A stretch of DNA of 25,482 nucleotides from Cryptomeria japonica (lineage: Eukaryota; Streptophyta; Pinopsida; Cupressales; Cupressaceae), in contig NW_026728926.1 of the NCBI RefSeq assembly GCF_030272615.1, positions 427,501 through 452,982 on the forward strand, written 5' to 3'. The translations under genes and the position numbers were made by a program. The notes under the pieces were generated by a model. The model was not told where the DNA came from and ran no database searches. It saw nothing but the letters and a program-made list of their open reading frames with translations. Of this stretch, positions 10,808 through 18,193 are shown in pieces (position 1 is the stretch's first letter; the number at the start of each line of letters is the position of its first letter).

Positions 10808-11218
10808 TCCGAAGTGTGCTCCAAAGCTCTCTCCAGCTGCGTGCACCTGCCCCGGCCGCGCACCCGGCCCCGCCCAGCTTCGCTCACCTGTCCCGGGCGT
10901 CTGGTGCGGAACCTTAGAGTAAGAAACATCACCGTGCACCTTGGCCAACGTGCGCGACTCGACCGAGCGCGCACTGGCCGAGGTGCACACCGATTTCACC
11001 TGGGTGCGCGCGCAGCACCTCGGGCGCACCGGGGTGCGCGCACAACGCCCGGGTTGCACCGTGGCCTGTGTGCTCGGGGTGCCTCGGGTGCGCGCTCGGT
11101 GTCGCCCCCCGCGCGCGCGGTAGTGCGGGCAGCGCACCCCGGCCCGGCCCGGCCCCGACGAGAACGCAAACGGGCAAAAGGTTTATTCAAATAGCATTGC
11201 GACGCCCGGCGAAAAACT
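10808..11218. other. GC-rich low-copy flank downstream of 5S copy 2
   Basis: Counterpart of 2871-3281 with one substitution (C to T near 11080) and one extra C in a C run near 11108. No gene recognised. Confidence 0.6.
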
Positions 11219-11224
11219 AAAAAA
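11219..11224 (-). terminator. Pol III terminator of 5S copy 2
   Basis: T6 on the transcribed strand directly after the 5S 3' end, followed by AG and a T5 tract, identical to copy 1. Confidence 0.85.
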
Positions 11225-11342
11225 GGGTGCAACACCGGGACTTCCCGGGAGGTCACCCATCCCAGTACTACTCCGGCCCAAGCGCGCTTAACTGCGGAGT
11301 TCTGATGGGATCCGGTGCACTAATGCTGGTATGATCGCACCC
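11225..11342 (-). rRNA. 5S ribosomal RNA, copy 2
   Basis: A full-length 118-nt 5S rRNA on the minus strand, identical to copy 1 except at nt 19, which is A here and G in copy 1. A-box and C-box regions, both termini and the T6 terminator are intact, so it should be transcribed. In the usual 5S fold nt 19 lies in helix II and would face nt 59, which is C in both copies, so this copy would have an A-C mismatch. That could be tolerated or could mark a minor variant. Confidence 0.97.
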
Positions 11343-11370
11343 GTTATGAGCTTGTCGCAGTGTGTACTTA
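11343..11370 (-). promoter_or_regulatory. 5S upstream promoter region, copy 2
   Basis: Identical to copy 1: C at -1 and TAAGTA at -28 to -23 on the minus strand. A TATA-like role is inferred from position only. Confidence 0.5.
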
Positions 11371-11745
11371 GCAAACCGCGACCCACGTGCGAATCCACCC
11401 CGGCCACCCACCCCCGTCGAGGTGCACACCCTCCCTCGCGAAGTGCGCCCCGTTCGCCAAGTGTGAGCCCTGCCCGGGTGCGCGCACCTTGCTAGGGCGT
11501 CGGGTGTGCACCCGGCCCGGCCTACGTGCGTGCACCTGGAGGGGGCGTCGTGTGCGTGCAGTGTCCCGTCTGCAACGCGGTGCCCACACACCACCTCGGG
11601 CGCAACGACCTGCGCTCACATGTGGGCCGAGTGCACCTTGGTGCATGTTCGGGGCGCCTCGGGTGCACGCTCGATCTTGCCCCGGTGCACCAAGGCGCTC
11701 GGTTTGCCCCGGGTGCGCACTTGGTGCAAGGTGGGCACCCAAAAT
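11371..11745. other. GC-rich low-copy flank upstream of 5S copy 2
   Basis: Counterpart of 3434-3808; I noticed no differences. No gene recognised. Confidence 0.55.
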
Positions 11746-12077
11746 AGGGATCAAGCACCAAAACACAAGTTTCGGGATGCAAAATGGGACCCAAGGACCA
11801 CAAATGCGTTCCAAGACCCATGATGGGTCCACGAGAACAAAAATGTGTTCCGAGACTTAATAAACAAATATTGGGTTTTAGGAGAAGAAACATGCTCTGA
11901 TGCCCAAAACGAGAATCGACCCCGAAAAGGCCACAGGCCAAAAGTGGGATGCGAGACAAAAAAAAATGGGACCCGAGGACCAAAATTGGGTTCCCAGGTC
12001 GAAGACAGGGCAACCGGACAAGAAACGACCTCTAAGGCTCGAAATGAGTCCCGACGACTAAAACTTGACAAGAAGCA
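11746..12077. repeat. Degenerate short repeats, A-rich segment (copy 2)
   Basis: Counterpart of 3809-4140, with the same drifting words of about 20-30 bp (AAAATGGGACCCAAGGACCA and relatives) and the same AT-rich centre. Confidence 0.6.
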
Positions 12078-13790
12078 CCCATCAGGCACCCAACTCGACA
12101 CCCATGGGATGCCGACCCACCCGGGCTTCCACCTAGCACACCTTGGCACCCACCCACCCTCGCACCCAACCTCGCACCCAACTTAGCACCTTTGAACCCA
12201 CATTGGCACTCACCCTGACCCTGGCACCTTGGAACCCACATTGGCACTCACCTTGACCCTGGCACCCACCTTTGCACTCACCTTGGGACCCACCCTGGCT
12301 CCCACCTCGGCACCCACCCAGACACCCACCTTGGTTCCTTGGCACCCACCTTGGATCCTTGGCACCCACCCCGACACCCACCTTGGCACGCAACTTGGCT
12401 ACTTGCCACCCACCTTGGCTCCTTGACGCCCACCCCGACAACCACCCCGTGACCTACCCTGGCTAGGGTTGGTGCACACCCACCCTGGTGCCCACCTTGG
12501 CACCCACCCTATGACCCACCTTGGCACGCACCTTAGTACCCACCCCGTTACCCACCCTAGGACCCACCCCGTGACCCACCTTGGCCAGGGTGGGTGCACC
12601 CACCCTGGTGCCCACCTTGGCACCCACCCATCCTAGCACCCAGCCTGTGACCGGGCTTGGAACCCAACCTTGCACCCGCACCCGTCTTGGCCAGTGTGGG
12701 TGCGCACCCATCCTGGCACCCACGTTGTGACACACCCTTTAACCCACGCACCCTAGCACCCACGTTGGCACCCACCTTGGAACCCAACCTAGCAACTTGG
12801 CACCCACCCCGTGACCCACCTTGGCATCCACCATAGCAGTCGCCGACTTGGCACCCACCTCGGCACCCACCTTGACACTTGTGGACCCACCTTGCCACTC
12901 ACCCTAGCATCGACCCATCCTAGCACCCACCCTGGCACCTTTGCACCCTAGCACTCACCCATCCTAGCACCTAACCTGTGACCCACCTTGACACTCACCC
13001 TCGCACCCACCTTGGAACCCAACCTAGCACCCACCCACCCTGACACCAACCCTAGCACCTACCCACCCTTGCACCCACCCTGTGACCCATCTTGGCACCC
13101 ACCCATCCTACCACTCAACCTATCACCCACCTTCTCACCCACCTTGGCATCCACCTTAGCACCCACCCACACTGGCACCTTGGCACCCACCTCGGGCAAG
13201 GTGGGTGCACACCCACCCTGGCACCCAATTTAGAACCCACCGAGCATGTTACCCACCTTGGCACCCACATTGCAGCCCACCCTAGTACCCACCCTATGAC
13301 CCACATTGGCATCCACACCCTAGCACCCAGGCACCTCGACACCCGCCTTGACACCCACCCTAGCACTGAACCTGTGACCCACCTTGGAACTCACCCTAGA
13401 ACCCACCCACCCTGTGAACCACCTTGGCATCCACCTTAGCACCCACCCACCTTGGCACCCACTCTAGCACTCACCCATCCTAACACCCAACTTGTTACCC
13501 ACCTTGGCACCCGCCCTCGCGTCCACCTTGAAACCCACCCTAGCACCCACCCACGCAGGAGCCCACCTTGGCACCCAACCTAACACCCACGCATCCTGGC
13601 ACCCAACTTGTGACCCACCTTGGAACCCACCCTAGTACCCACCTTTGAACCCACTATATCACCAACCCACCTTGGCACCCACCCTATGACCCTCTTTGGA
13701 ATCCACCCTAGCACGCACCCACCCTGGCACCCACCATGGAGCGCACCCTAGCACCCACCCACCTCGGCACGCACCTCAACACCCACCTTG
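12078..13790. repeat. CACCC minisatellite, long version
   Basis: About 1.7 kb of degenerate repeats built on GGCACCCACCTTGGCACCCA with interspersed GTGACCCACC, CATCCTAGCACCCA and AACCCACCCTAGCACC. The first 520 bp is shared with 4141-4660; the rest is unique to this copy. Strand asymmetry is extreme: the plus strand is C and A rich and the minus strand carries frequent GGTGGG runs. A wider rhythm appears where GTGACCCACC-type words recur, but I could not fix a period. No gene recognised. Confidence 0.88.
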
Positions 13791-13975
13791 GTGTGCGCAC
13801 TGCGCCAACCTCTCAAAGACCCTATGTGGTGCGCTCCAAAGTGTACACCTTTGGTGCGCTCCAAGGTGCGCACCTTTGGTGCACACCGAGGTGCACACCA
13901 AAGTGTGCACCGAGGTGAGCACCAAAGTGCACTCCAGGGTGCACACCAAGGCGTGCACCTTTGGTGCGGTCAATG
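13791..13975. repeat. Transition block of GGTGCACACC-type words
   Basis: Short inverted words (GTGCGCTCCAAAGTGTACAC, CCTTTGGTGCGCTCCAAGG, GGTGCACACCAAAGTGTGCA) fill the junction between the CACCC array and the first promoter unit. The end of this block, GGCGTGCACCTTTGGTGCGG, reappears at about 14325-14345 inside the one long unit of the next array. This shows that it once belonged to a promoter-bearing repeat. Confidence 0.65.
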
Positions 13976-14032
13976 CAAACGAATTCGGAAGTTGGGGTCG
14001 ATGTCCTAATCGCTGCTGCAGACTACACGTAT

Positions 14033-14067
14033 GAGAATCGGACAAATAGCTTTATATAGGGGAGGTG
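14033..14067 (+). promoter_or_regulatory. Pol I spacer-promoter-like site 1
   Basis: GAATCGGACAAATAGC followed by TTTATATAGGGGAGGTG; core 14053-14062. One extra T before the core relative to the other sites alters the spacing to the upstream GGACAAATA motif. Confidence 0.65.
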
Positions 14068-14190
14068 TTGCGTTTGATGGGTCGACTCCCCTGGTTGTGT
14101 GCACTGCACCAACTTCAAAGACCCTGTCTTGTTTAAGAAGTCAAAAGTTGGGGTGGATGTCCTAATCATTGCTGCAGTCTACGCATGTAT

Positions 14191-14224
14191 GAGAATCAGA
14201 CAAATAGCTTATATAGGGGAGGTG
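14191..14224 (+). promoter_or_regulatory. Pol I spacer-promoter-like site 2
   Basis: GAGAATCAGACAAATAGCT then TATATAGGGGAGGTG; core 14210-14219. It carries CAGAC where the majority have CGGAC. Confidence 0.65.
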
Positions 14225-14410
14225 TTGCATTCGGTGGGTTGACTCCCCTGGTTGTGCGCACTGCGCCAACCTCAAAGACCCCGCATAGCAGAAGAAGTCG
14301 GAAGTCGGATTTTGGTGAGCACCAAGGCGTGCACCTTTGGTGCGGTCAACGCAGACGAATTCAGAAGTTGGGGTGGATGTCCTAATCGTTGTTGCAGGCT
14401 ACACATGTAT

Positions 14411-14444
14411 GAGAATCAGACAAATAGCTTATATAGGGGAGGTG
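14411..14444 (+). promoter_or_regulatory. Pol I spacer-promoter-like site 3
   Basis: Core 14430-14439 with the CAGAC variant upstream. It belongs to the 220-bp unit that contains the inserted transition-block segment. Confidence 0.65.
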
Positions 14445-14567
14445 TTGGGTTTGATGGGTCAACTCCCTTGGTTGTGCGCATTACGCCAACCTCAAAGACC
14501 TTGTTTTCGTTAAGAAGTCAAAAGTTGGGGTCAATGTCCTAATGGCTCCTGCAGGCTACACATGTAT

Positions 14568-14601
14568 GAGAATCGGACAAATAGCTTATATAGGGGAGGT
14601 G
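14568..14601 (+). promoter_or_regulatory. Pol I spacer-promoter-like site 4
   Basis: Core 14587-14596 with the CGGAC form upstream and GGTGTTGGGTTTGATGGG downstream. Confidence 0.65.
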
Positions 14602-14724
14602 TTGGGTTTGATGGGTCGACTCCCCTGGTTGTGCGCATTACGTCAACCTCAAAGACCTTGTTTTCGTTAAGAAGTCAAAAGTTGGGGTCGATGTCCTAAT
14701 TGCTCCTGTAGACTACACATGTAT

Positions 14725-14758
14725 GAGAATCAGACAAATAGCTTATATAGGGGAGGTG
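14725..14758 (+). promoter_or_regulatory. Pol I spacer-promoter-like site 5
   Basis: Core 14744-14753 with the CAGAC form upstream. Confidence 0.65.
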
Positions 14759-14881
14759 TTGGGTTTGATGGGTTGACTCCCCTAGTTGTTCGCATTACAC
14801 CAACCTCAAAGACCTTGTTTTCGTTTAGAAGCCGAAAGTTGGGGTCGATGTCCTAATTGCTCCTGCAGGCTACGCATGTAT

Positions 14882-14915
14882 GAGAATCAGACAAATAGCT
14901 TATATAGGGGAGGTG
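14882..14915 (+). promoter_or_regulatory. Pol I spacer-promoter-like site 6
   Basis: Core 14901-14910. It is the last site before the promoter-free 52/38-bp array, 869 bp upstream of site 7. Confidence 0.65.
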
Positions 14916-15041
14916 TTGGGTTTGATGGGTCGACTCCCCTGGTTGTGCGCATTGCGCCAACCTCAAAGACCCTGCATTGCGGATGAAGTCGAAAGTCAGA
15001 GTTTGGTGTGCTACAAGGTGTGGTCGAAGGTGCTCACCTAG

Positions 15042-15668
15042 GTGTGCACCTTTGGAGCACAGGAAAAGTGCCCTCCAAAAGTGCGCACCTTTGGAGTGCA
15101 CAAAAGTGCCCTCCAAAAGTGCGCACCTTTGGAGCGCAGAAAAGTGCCCTCCAAAAAGTGCCCTCCAAAAGTGCGCACCTTTGGAGCGCAGAAAAGTGCC
15201 CTCCAAAAAGTGCCCTCCAAAAGTGCGCACCTTTGGAGCGCAGAAAAGTGCCCTCCAAAAAGTGCCCTCCAAAAGTGCGCACCTTTGGAGCGCAGAAAAG
15301 TGCCCTCCAAAAGTGCGCACCTTTGGAGCGCAGAAAAGTGCCCTCCAAAAAGTGCCCTCCAAAAGTGCGCACCTTTGGAGCGCAGAAAAGTGCCCTCCAA
15401 AAAGTGCCCTCCAAAAGTGCGCACCTTTGGAGCGCAGAAAAGTGCCCTCCAAAAAGTGCCCTCCAAAAGTGCGCACCTTTGGAGCGCAGAAAAGTGCCCT
15501 CCAAAAAGTGCCCTCCAAAAGTGCGCACCTTTGGAGCGCAGAAAAGTGCCCTCCAAAAAGTGCCCTCCAAAAGTGCGCACCTTTGGAGCGCAGAAAAGTG
15601 CCCTCCAAAAGTGCGCACCTTTGGAGCGCACAAAAGTGCCCTCCAAAAGTGCGCACTTTTGGTGCGCA
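15042..15668. repeat. 52/38-bp tandem array
   Basis: Units start with GTGCGCACCTTTGGAGCGCA, then GAAAAGTGCCCTCCAAAA. Starts at 15081, 15119, 15171, 15223, 15275, 15313, 15365, 15417, 15469, 15521, 15573, 15611 and 15649 give lengths 38, 52, 52, 52, 38, 52, 52, 52, 52, 52, 38, 38. A slightly diverged first unit begins at 15042. The 52-bp form is the 38-bp form plus a 14-bp duplication of the GTGCCCTCCAAAA segment. Units are nearly identical. Every unit contains GTGCGCAC and CTTTGGAG/CTCCAAAAG inverted words able to form hairpins. The reading frame shifts from unit to unit, so the long open frames here are not coding. Confidence 0.95.
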
Positions 15669-15750
15669 CCAAGGCGCTGGTTCGGTCGTTGCAGGCGAGT
15701 TCGGAAGTTGGGGTCGATGTCCTGAGCGGAGGTGCAAACTACACAGGTGT

Positions 15751-15784
15751 CGGAATCGGACAAATAGCTTATATAGGGGAGGTG
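15751..15784 (+). promoter_or_regulatory. Pol I spacer-promoter-like site 7
   Basis: CGGAATCGGACAAATAGCT then TATATAGGGGAGGTGTATGC; core 15770-15779. Confidence 0.65.
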
Positions 15785-16061
15785 TATGCTTCGATGGGTC
15801 GACTCCCCAGGTTGAGCGCACCGCGCCAACCTCAAAGACCCTACGGTATGGATGAAGTCGGAAGTTGGGTCCGATGACCAATTCGATTAGTAGGTATGCT
15901 CATGAGGTCGGAATTTGGGTCCGATGACCTGCCATGTGCAGGAAGGCGAATGTTGACACTGTGCGTTGCAAGGTGCACACCAAGGCGCTGGTGCGGTCTT
16001 TTTAGTCGAGTTCGGAAGTTGGGGTCGATGTCCTGATCGGAGGTGCAAGCTACACAGGTGT

Positions 16062-16095
16062 GGGAATCGGACAAATAGCTTATATAGGGGAGGTG
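16062..16095 (+). promoter_or_regulatory. Pol I spacer-promoter-like site 8
   Basis: GGGAATCGGACAAATAGCT then TATATAGGGGAGGTGTATGC; core 16081-16090. Confidence 0.65.
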
Positions 16096-16372
16096 TATGC
16101 TTCGTTGGGTCGACTCCCCGGGTTGAGCGCACCGCGCCAACCTCAAAGACCCTACGGTATGGATGAAGTCGGAAGTTGGGTCCGATGACCGATTCGATAT
16201 GTAGGCATACTCGCGAGGTCGGAATTTGGGTCCGATGACCTGCCACGTGCAGGAAGGCGAATGTTGGCACTGTGCGTTGCAAGGTGCGCACCAAGGCGCT
16301 GGTTCGGTCGTTGGAGGCGAGTTCGGAAGTTGGGGTCGATGTCTTGATCGGAGGTGCAAACTACACAGGTGT

Positions 16373-16406
16373 GGGAATCGGACAAATAGCTTATATAGGG
16401 GAGGTG
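16373..16406 (+). promoter_or_regulatory. Pol I spacer-promoter-like site 9
   Basis: Core 16392-16401 in the same context as site 8. Confidence 0.65.
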
Positions 16407-16683
16407 TATGCTTCGTTGGGTCGACTCCCCGGGTTGAGCGCACCGCGCCAACCTCAAAGACCCTACGGTATGGATGAAGTCGGAAGTTGGGTCCGATGAC
16501 CGATTCGATATGTAGGCATACTCGCGAGGTCGGAATTTGGGTCCGATGACCTGCCATGTGCAGGAAGGCGAATGTTGGGACTGTGCGTCGCAAGGTGCGC
16601 ACCAAGGCGCTGGTGCCGTCGTTGCAGTCGAGTTCGGAAGTTGGGGTCGATGTCCTGGTCAGAGGTGCAAACTACACAGGTGT

Positions 16684-16717
16684 GGGAATCGGACAAATAG
16701 CTTATATAGGGGAGGTG
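16684..16717 (+). promoter_or_regulatory. Pol I spacer-promoter-like site 10
   Basis: Core 16703-16712, last of the 311-bp units. The downstream GACTCCCTGGGTTG differs by one base from its neighbours. Confidence 0.65.
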
Positions 16718-16835
16718 TATGCTTCGATGGGTCGACTCCCTGGGTTGAGCGCACCGCGCCAACCTCAAAGACCCTACAGTATGGATGAAGTCGGAAGTTG
16801 GGTCCGATGACCGATTCGATACGTAGGCATATTGG

Positions 16836-17116
16836 CGAGGTCTGAATTTGTGTCCGATGACCTGCCATGCGCAGGAAGGCGGAATTTGGGTCCGATGACC
16901 GAGTTGATGGCGTGCCATGCGCAGAAAGGCGGAATTTGGGTCCGATGACCGAGTTGATGTTGATGGCCCGCCATGCACAGGAAGGCGGAATTTGGGTCCG
17001 ATGACCGATTTGAAGGCGTGCCATACGCAAAAAGGCGGAGTTTGGGTCCGATGACCGAGTTGATATTGATGGCCCGCCATGCGCAGGAAGGCGGAATTTG
17101 GGTCCGATGACCTGAC
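16836..17116 (+). repeat. Alternating 50/56-bp repeats upstream of the last promoters
   Basis: The word GGCGGAATTTGGGTCCGATG begins at 16878, 16928, 16984, 17034 (one base changed) and 17090. The steps are 50, 56, 50 and 56 bp, so the true unit is a 106-bp dimer. The 56-bp form has an extra TTGATG-type segment (GAGTTGATGTTGATGGC). The same GGTCCGATGACC word occurs in each 311-bp unit, from which this small array probably arose. Confidence 0.85.
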
Positions 17117-17228
17117 ATACGCATGGAGTCCGACTCGGGGGCCGATGTTCGATTCGATGACTTGCATTGTGGGTAAAGTCGGAAGTTGTGGTCTTTGACC
17201 CGATTCGATGACCAGACTTCGGCTGCTT

Positions 17229-17262
17229 GAGAATCGGACAAATAACTTATATAGGGGAGGTA
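17229..17262 (+). promoter_or_regulatory. Pol I promoter-like site 11
   Basis: GAGAATCGGACAAATAACT then TATATAGGGGAGGTAGTG; core 17248-17257. Sites 11-13 share AAATAACTT where sites 1-10 have AAATAGCTT. Confidence 0.65.
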
Positions 17263-17669
17263 GTGTTCTCGAGCATCCTCCCCCCGTGCCCGTTTATGTC
17301 GATTGATGCTGGTGCTCGACTGGTTGGAGCGCTCGGATGCAAAAATCTTGCACCAGGATTTATCGATTGTGATGGACACGGCAAGTCTCCTGATTGCTAT
17401 GCAGGAGCTCATCGTGAATCTCTATGCGGCCTTGGTATGGACTCGACCTGCGGAATGGTTCGGCAATGGTAGTCGCTCCAACACGTCCTTGCAATGGCCA
17501 CAGAGGTGATTCGACTAGAGCTCCAGTCTAGCTTTTGGGTTGCTTGGCGGACTGGTATAGCCGCGATCGAGTTCCGGCCATGAACGTTTTAGATAGCTCT
17601 TGGGCTTTCTGGGACGGAAGTCGGAAGTTTGGGCTGTTGTCCGATTTGATGACCATTCTTCGGATGTGT

Positions 17670-17703
17670 GAGAATCGGACAAATAACTTATATAGGGGAC
17701 TGT
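17670..17703 (+). promoter_or_regulatory. Pol I promoter-like site 12
   Basis: Core 17689-17698 followed by ACTGTGTTG instead of AGGTG, the most divergent start-site context of the thirteen. Confidence 0.6.
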
Positions 17704-18159
17704 GTTGTCTCACGCAGCCCCCTCCGTGCCCCTCTATCTCGACCGATGTTGGTGCTTGAAAGGGTTGGGATCGCTCGGATTTATAAACGTGCACCACCAT
17801 TTGTCGAGTGTGAGGGACGCGGCAGGTCTCCTAAATGCTATGCGGGCGCTCTCTGAGAATCTCTATCCGGCCTCGACACAGACTAGTCTTGCTGAATGGT
17901 TTGGCACTGGTAGTCGATCCAACACGTCGTTGTTGTGGCCGCCTAGGCGATTCGATTCGAGCCCCCGTCTAGCTTTTGGGTTGCTTGGCGGATTTTGCCC
18001 TATCCGCAAGTGAGCTCGGTCCCTAAACGTTCGAGAAACCCGATTGCTATGCGCCGACTCTCTTTCTTGCGAGCCTCCATCTAGCTTTTGGGTCTCTACG
18101 GAACGGAAGTCGGAATCTGGGACCGTTGTTTGATTCGACGAGGCAGACTACGGTTGTGC

Positions 18160-18193
18160 GAGAATCGGACAAATAACTTATATAGGGGAGGTG
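18160..18193 (+). promoter_or_regulatory. Probable 35S rRNA gene promoter (site 13)
   Basis: GAGAATCGGACAAATAACT then TATATAGGGGAGGTGTTGAC; core 18179-18188. Plant Pol I promoters have TATATA at about -6 to -1 followed by A or G at +1, which places +1 near 18185. It is called the gene promoter only because no further TATATAGGGG occurs between it and the 18S end. Any of the upstream sites could also be used. Confidence 0.65.

Larger units (their letters stand above)
7915..12597. repeat. Large direct duplication, copy 2 (contains a 5S gene)
   Basis: Counterpart of 1-4660. It holds the same order of elements: AT-rich modules, compound repeat, 5S domain, A-rich segment and CACCC array. Visible differences are scattered single-base changes (8919 T, 10335 A, 10547 T, 11080 T, 11324 T), one extra C near 11108, and a 23-bp longer segment near 10650. 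Past 12597 the CACCC array continues instead of switching back to compound repeat. Confidence 0.9.
13976..14990 (+). repeat. 157-bp tandem array carrying six Pol I promoter-like sites
   Basis: Core positions 14053, 14210, 14430, 14587, 14744 and 14901 give steps of 157, 220, 157, 157 and 157 bp. Each unit contains AAAGTTGGGGTCGATGTCCT, a stretch with CTACACATGTATGAGAATC, the core TATATAGGGGAGGTGTTG, then GATGGGTCGACTCCCCTGG and GCGCCAACCTCAAAGACC. The one long unit has a 63-bp insertion derived from the transition block to its left. This matches plant IGS arrays of duplicated spacer promoters. Confidence 0.88.
15669..16835 (+). repeat. 311-bp tandem array carrying four Pol I promoter-like sites
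   Basis: Promoter cores at 15770, 16081, 16392 and 16703 are exactly 311 bp apart. Each unit runs: GTGCGCACCAAGGCGCTGGT, GAGTTCGGAAGTTGGGGTCG, ATCGGACAAATAGCT and the promoter core, GGGTCGACTCCC, CGCGCCAACCTCAAAGACCC, GATGAAGTCGGAAGTTGGGT, CCGATGACC, then a second GAATTTGGGTCCGATGACCT and GTGCAGGAAGGCGAATGTTG. The promoter segment is shared with the 157-bp array, so the two arrays are different amplifications of one promoter module. Confidence 0.9.

Noticed and set aside
1-13000. Transposon or retroelement insertion as the source of the AT-rich modules
   Set aside because: I found no terminal inverted repeats, target-site duplications, LTR ends or element-like coding sequence. The modules sit at corresponding positions inside larger duplicated units.
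15042-15668. CRISPR-like array
   Set aside because: There are no unique spacers: units are contiguous and nearly identical, and the surroundings are plant rDNA spacer.
14977-15881. Open frames of 227-342 codons on both strands over the 52/38-bp array
   Set aside because: Unit lengths 52 and 38 are not multiples of three, so each unit is read in a changing frame. All frames stay open only because the unit lacks stops.
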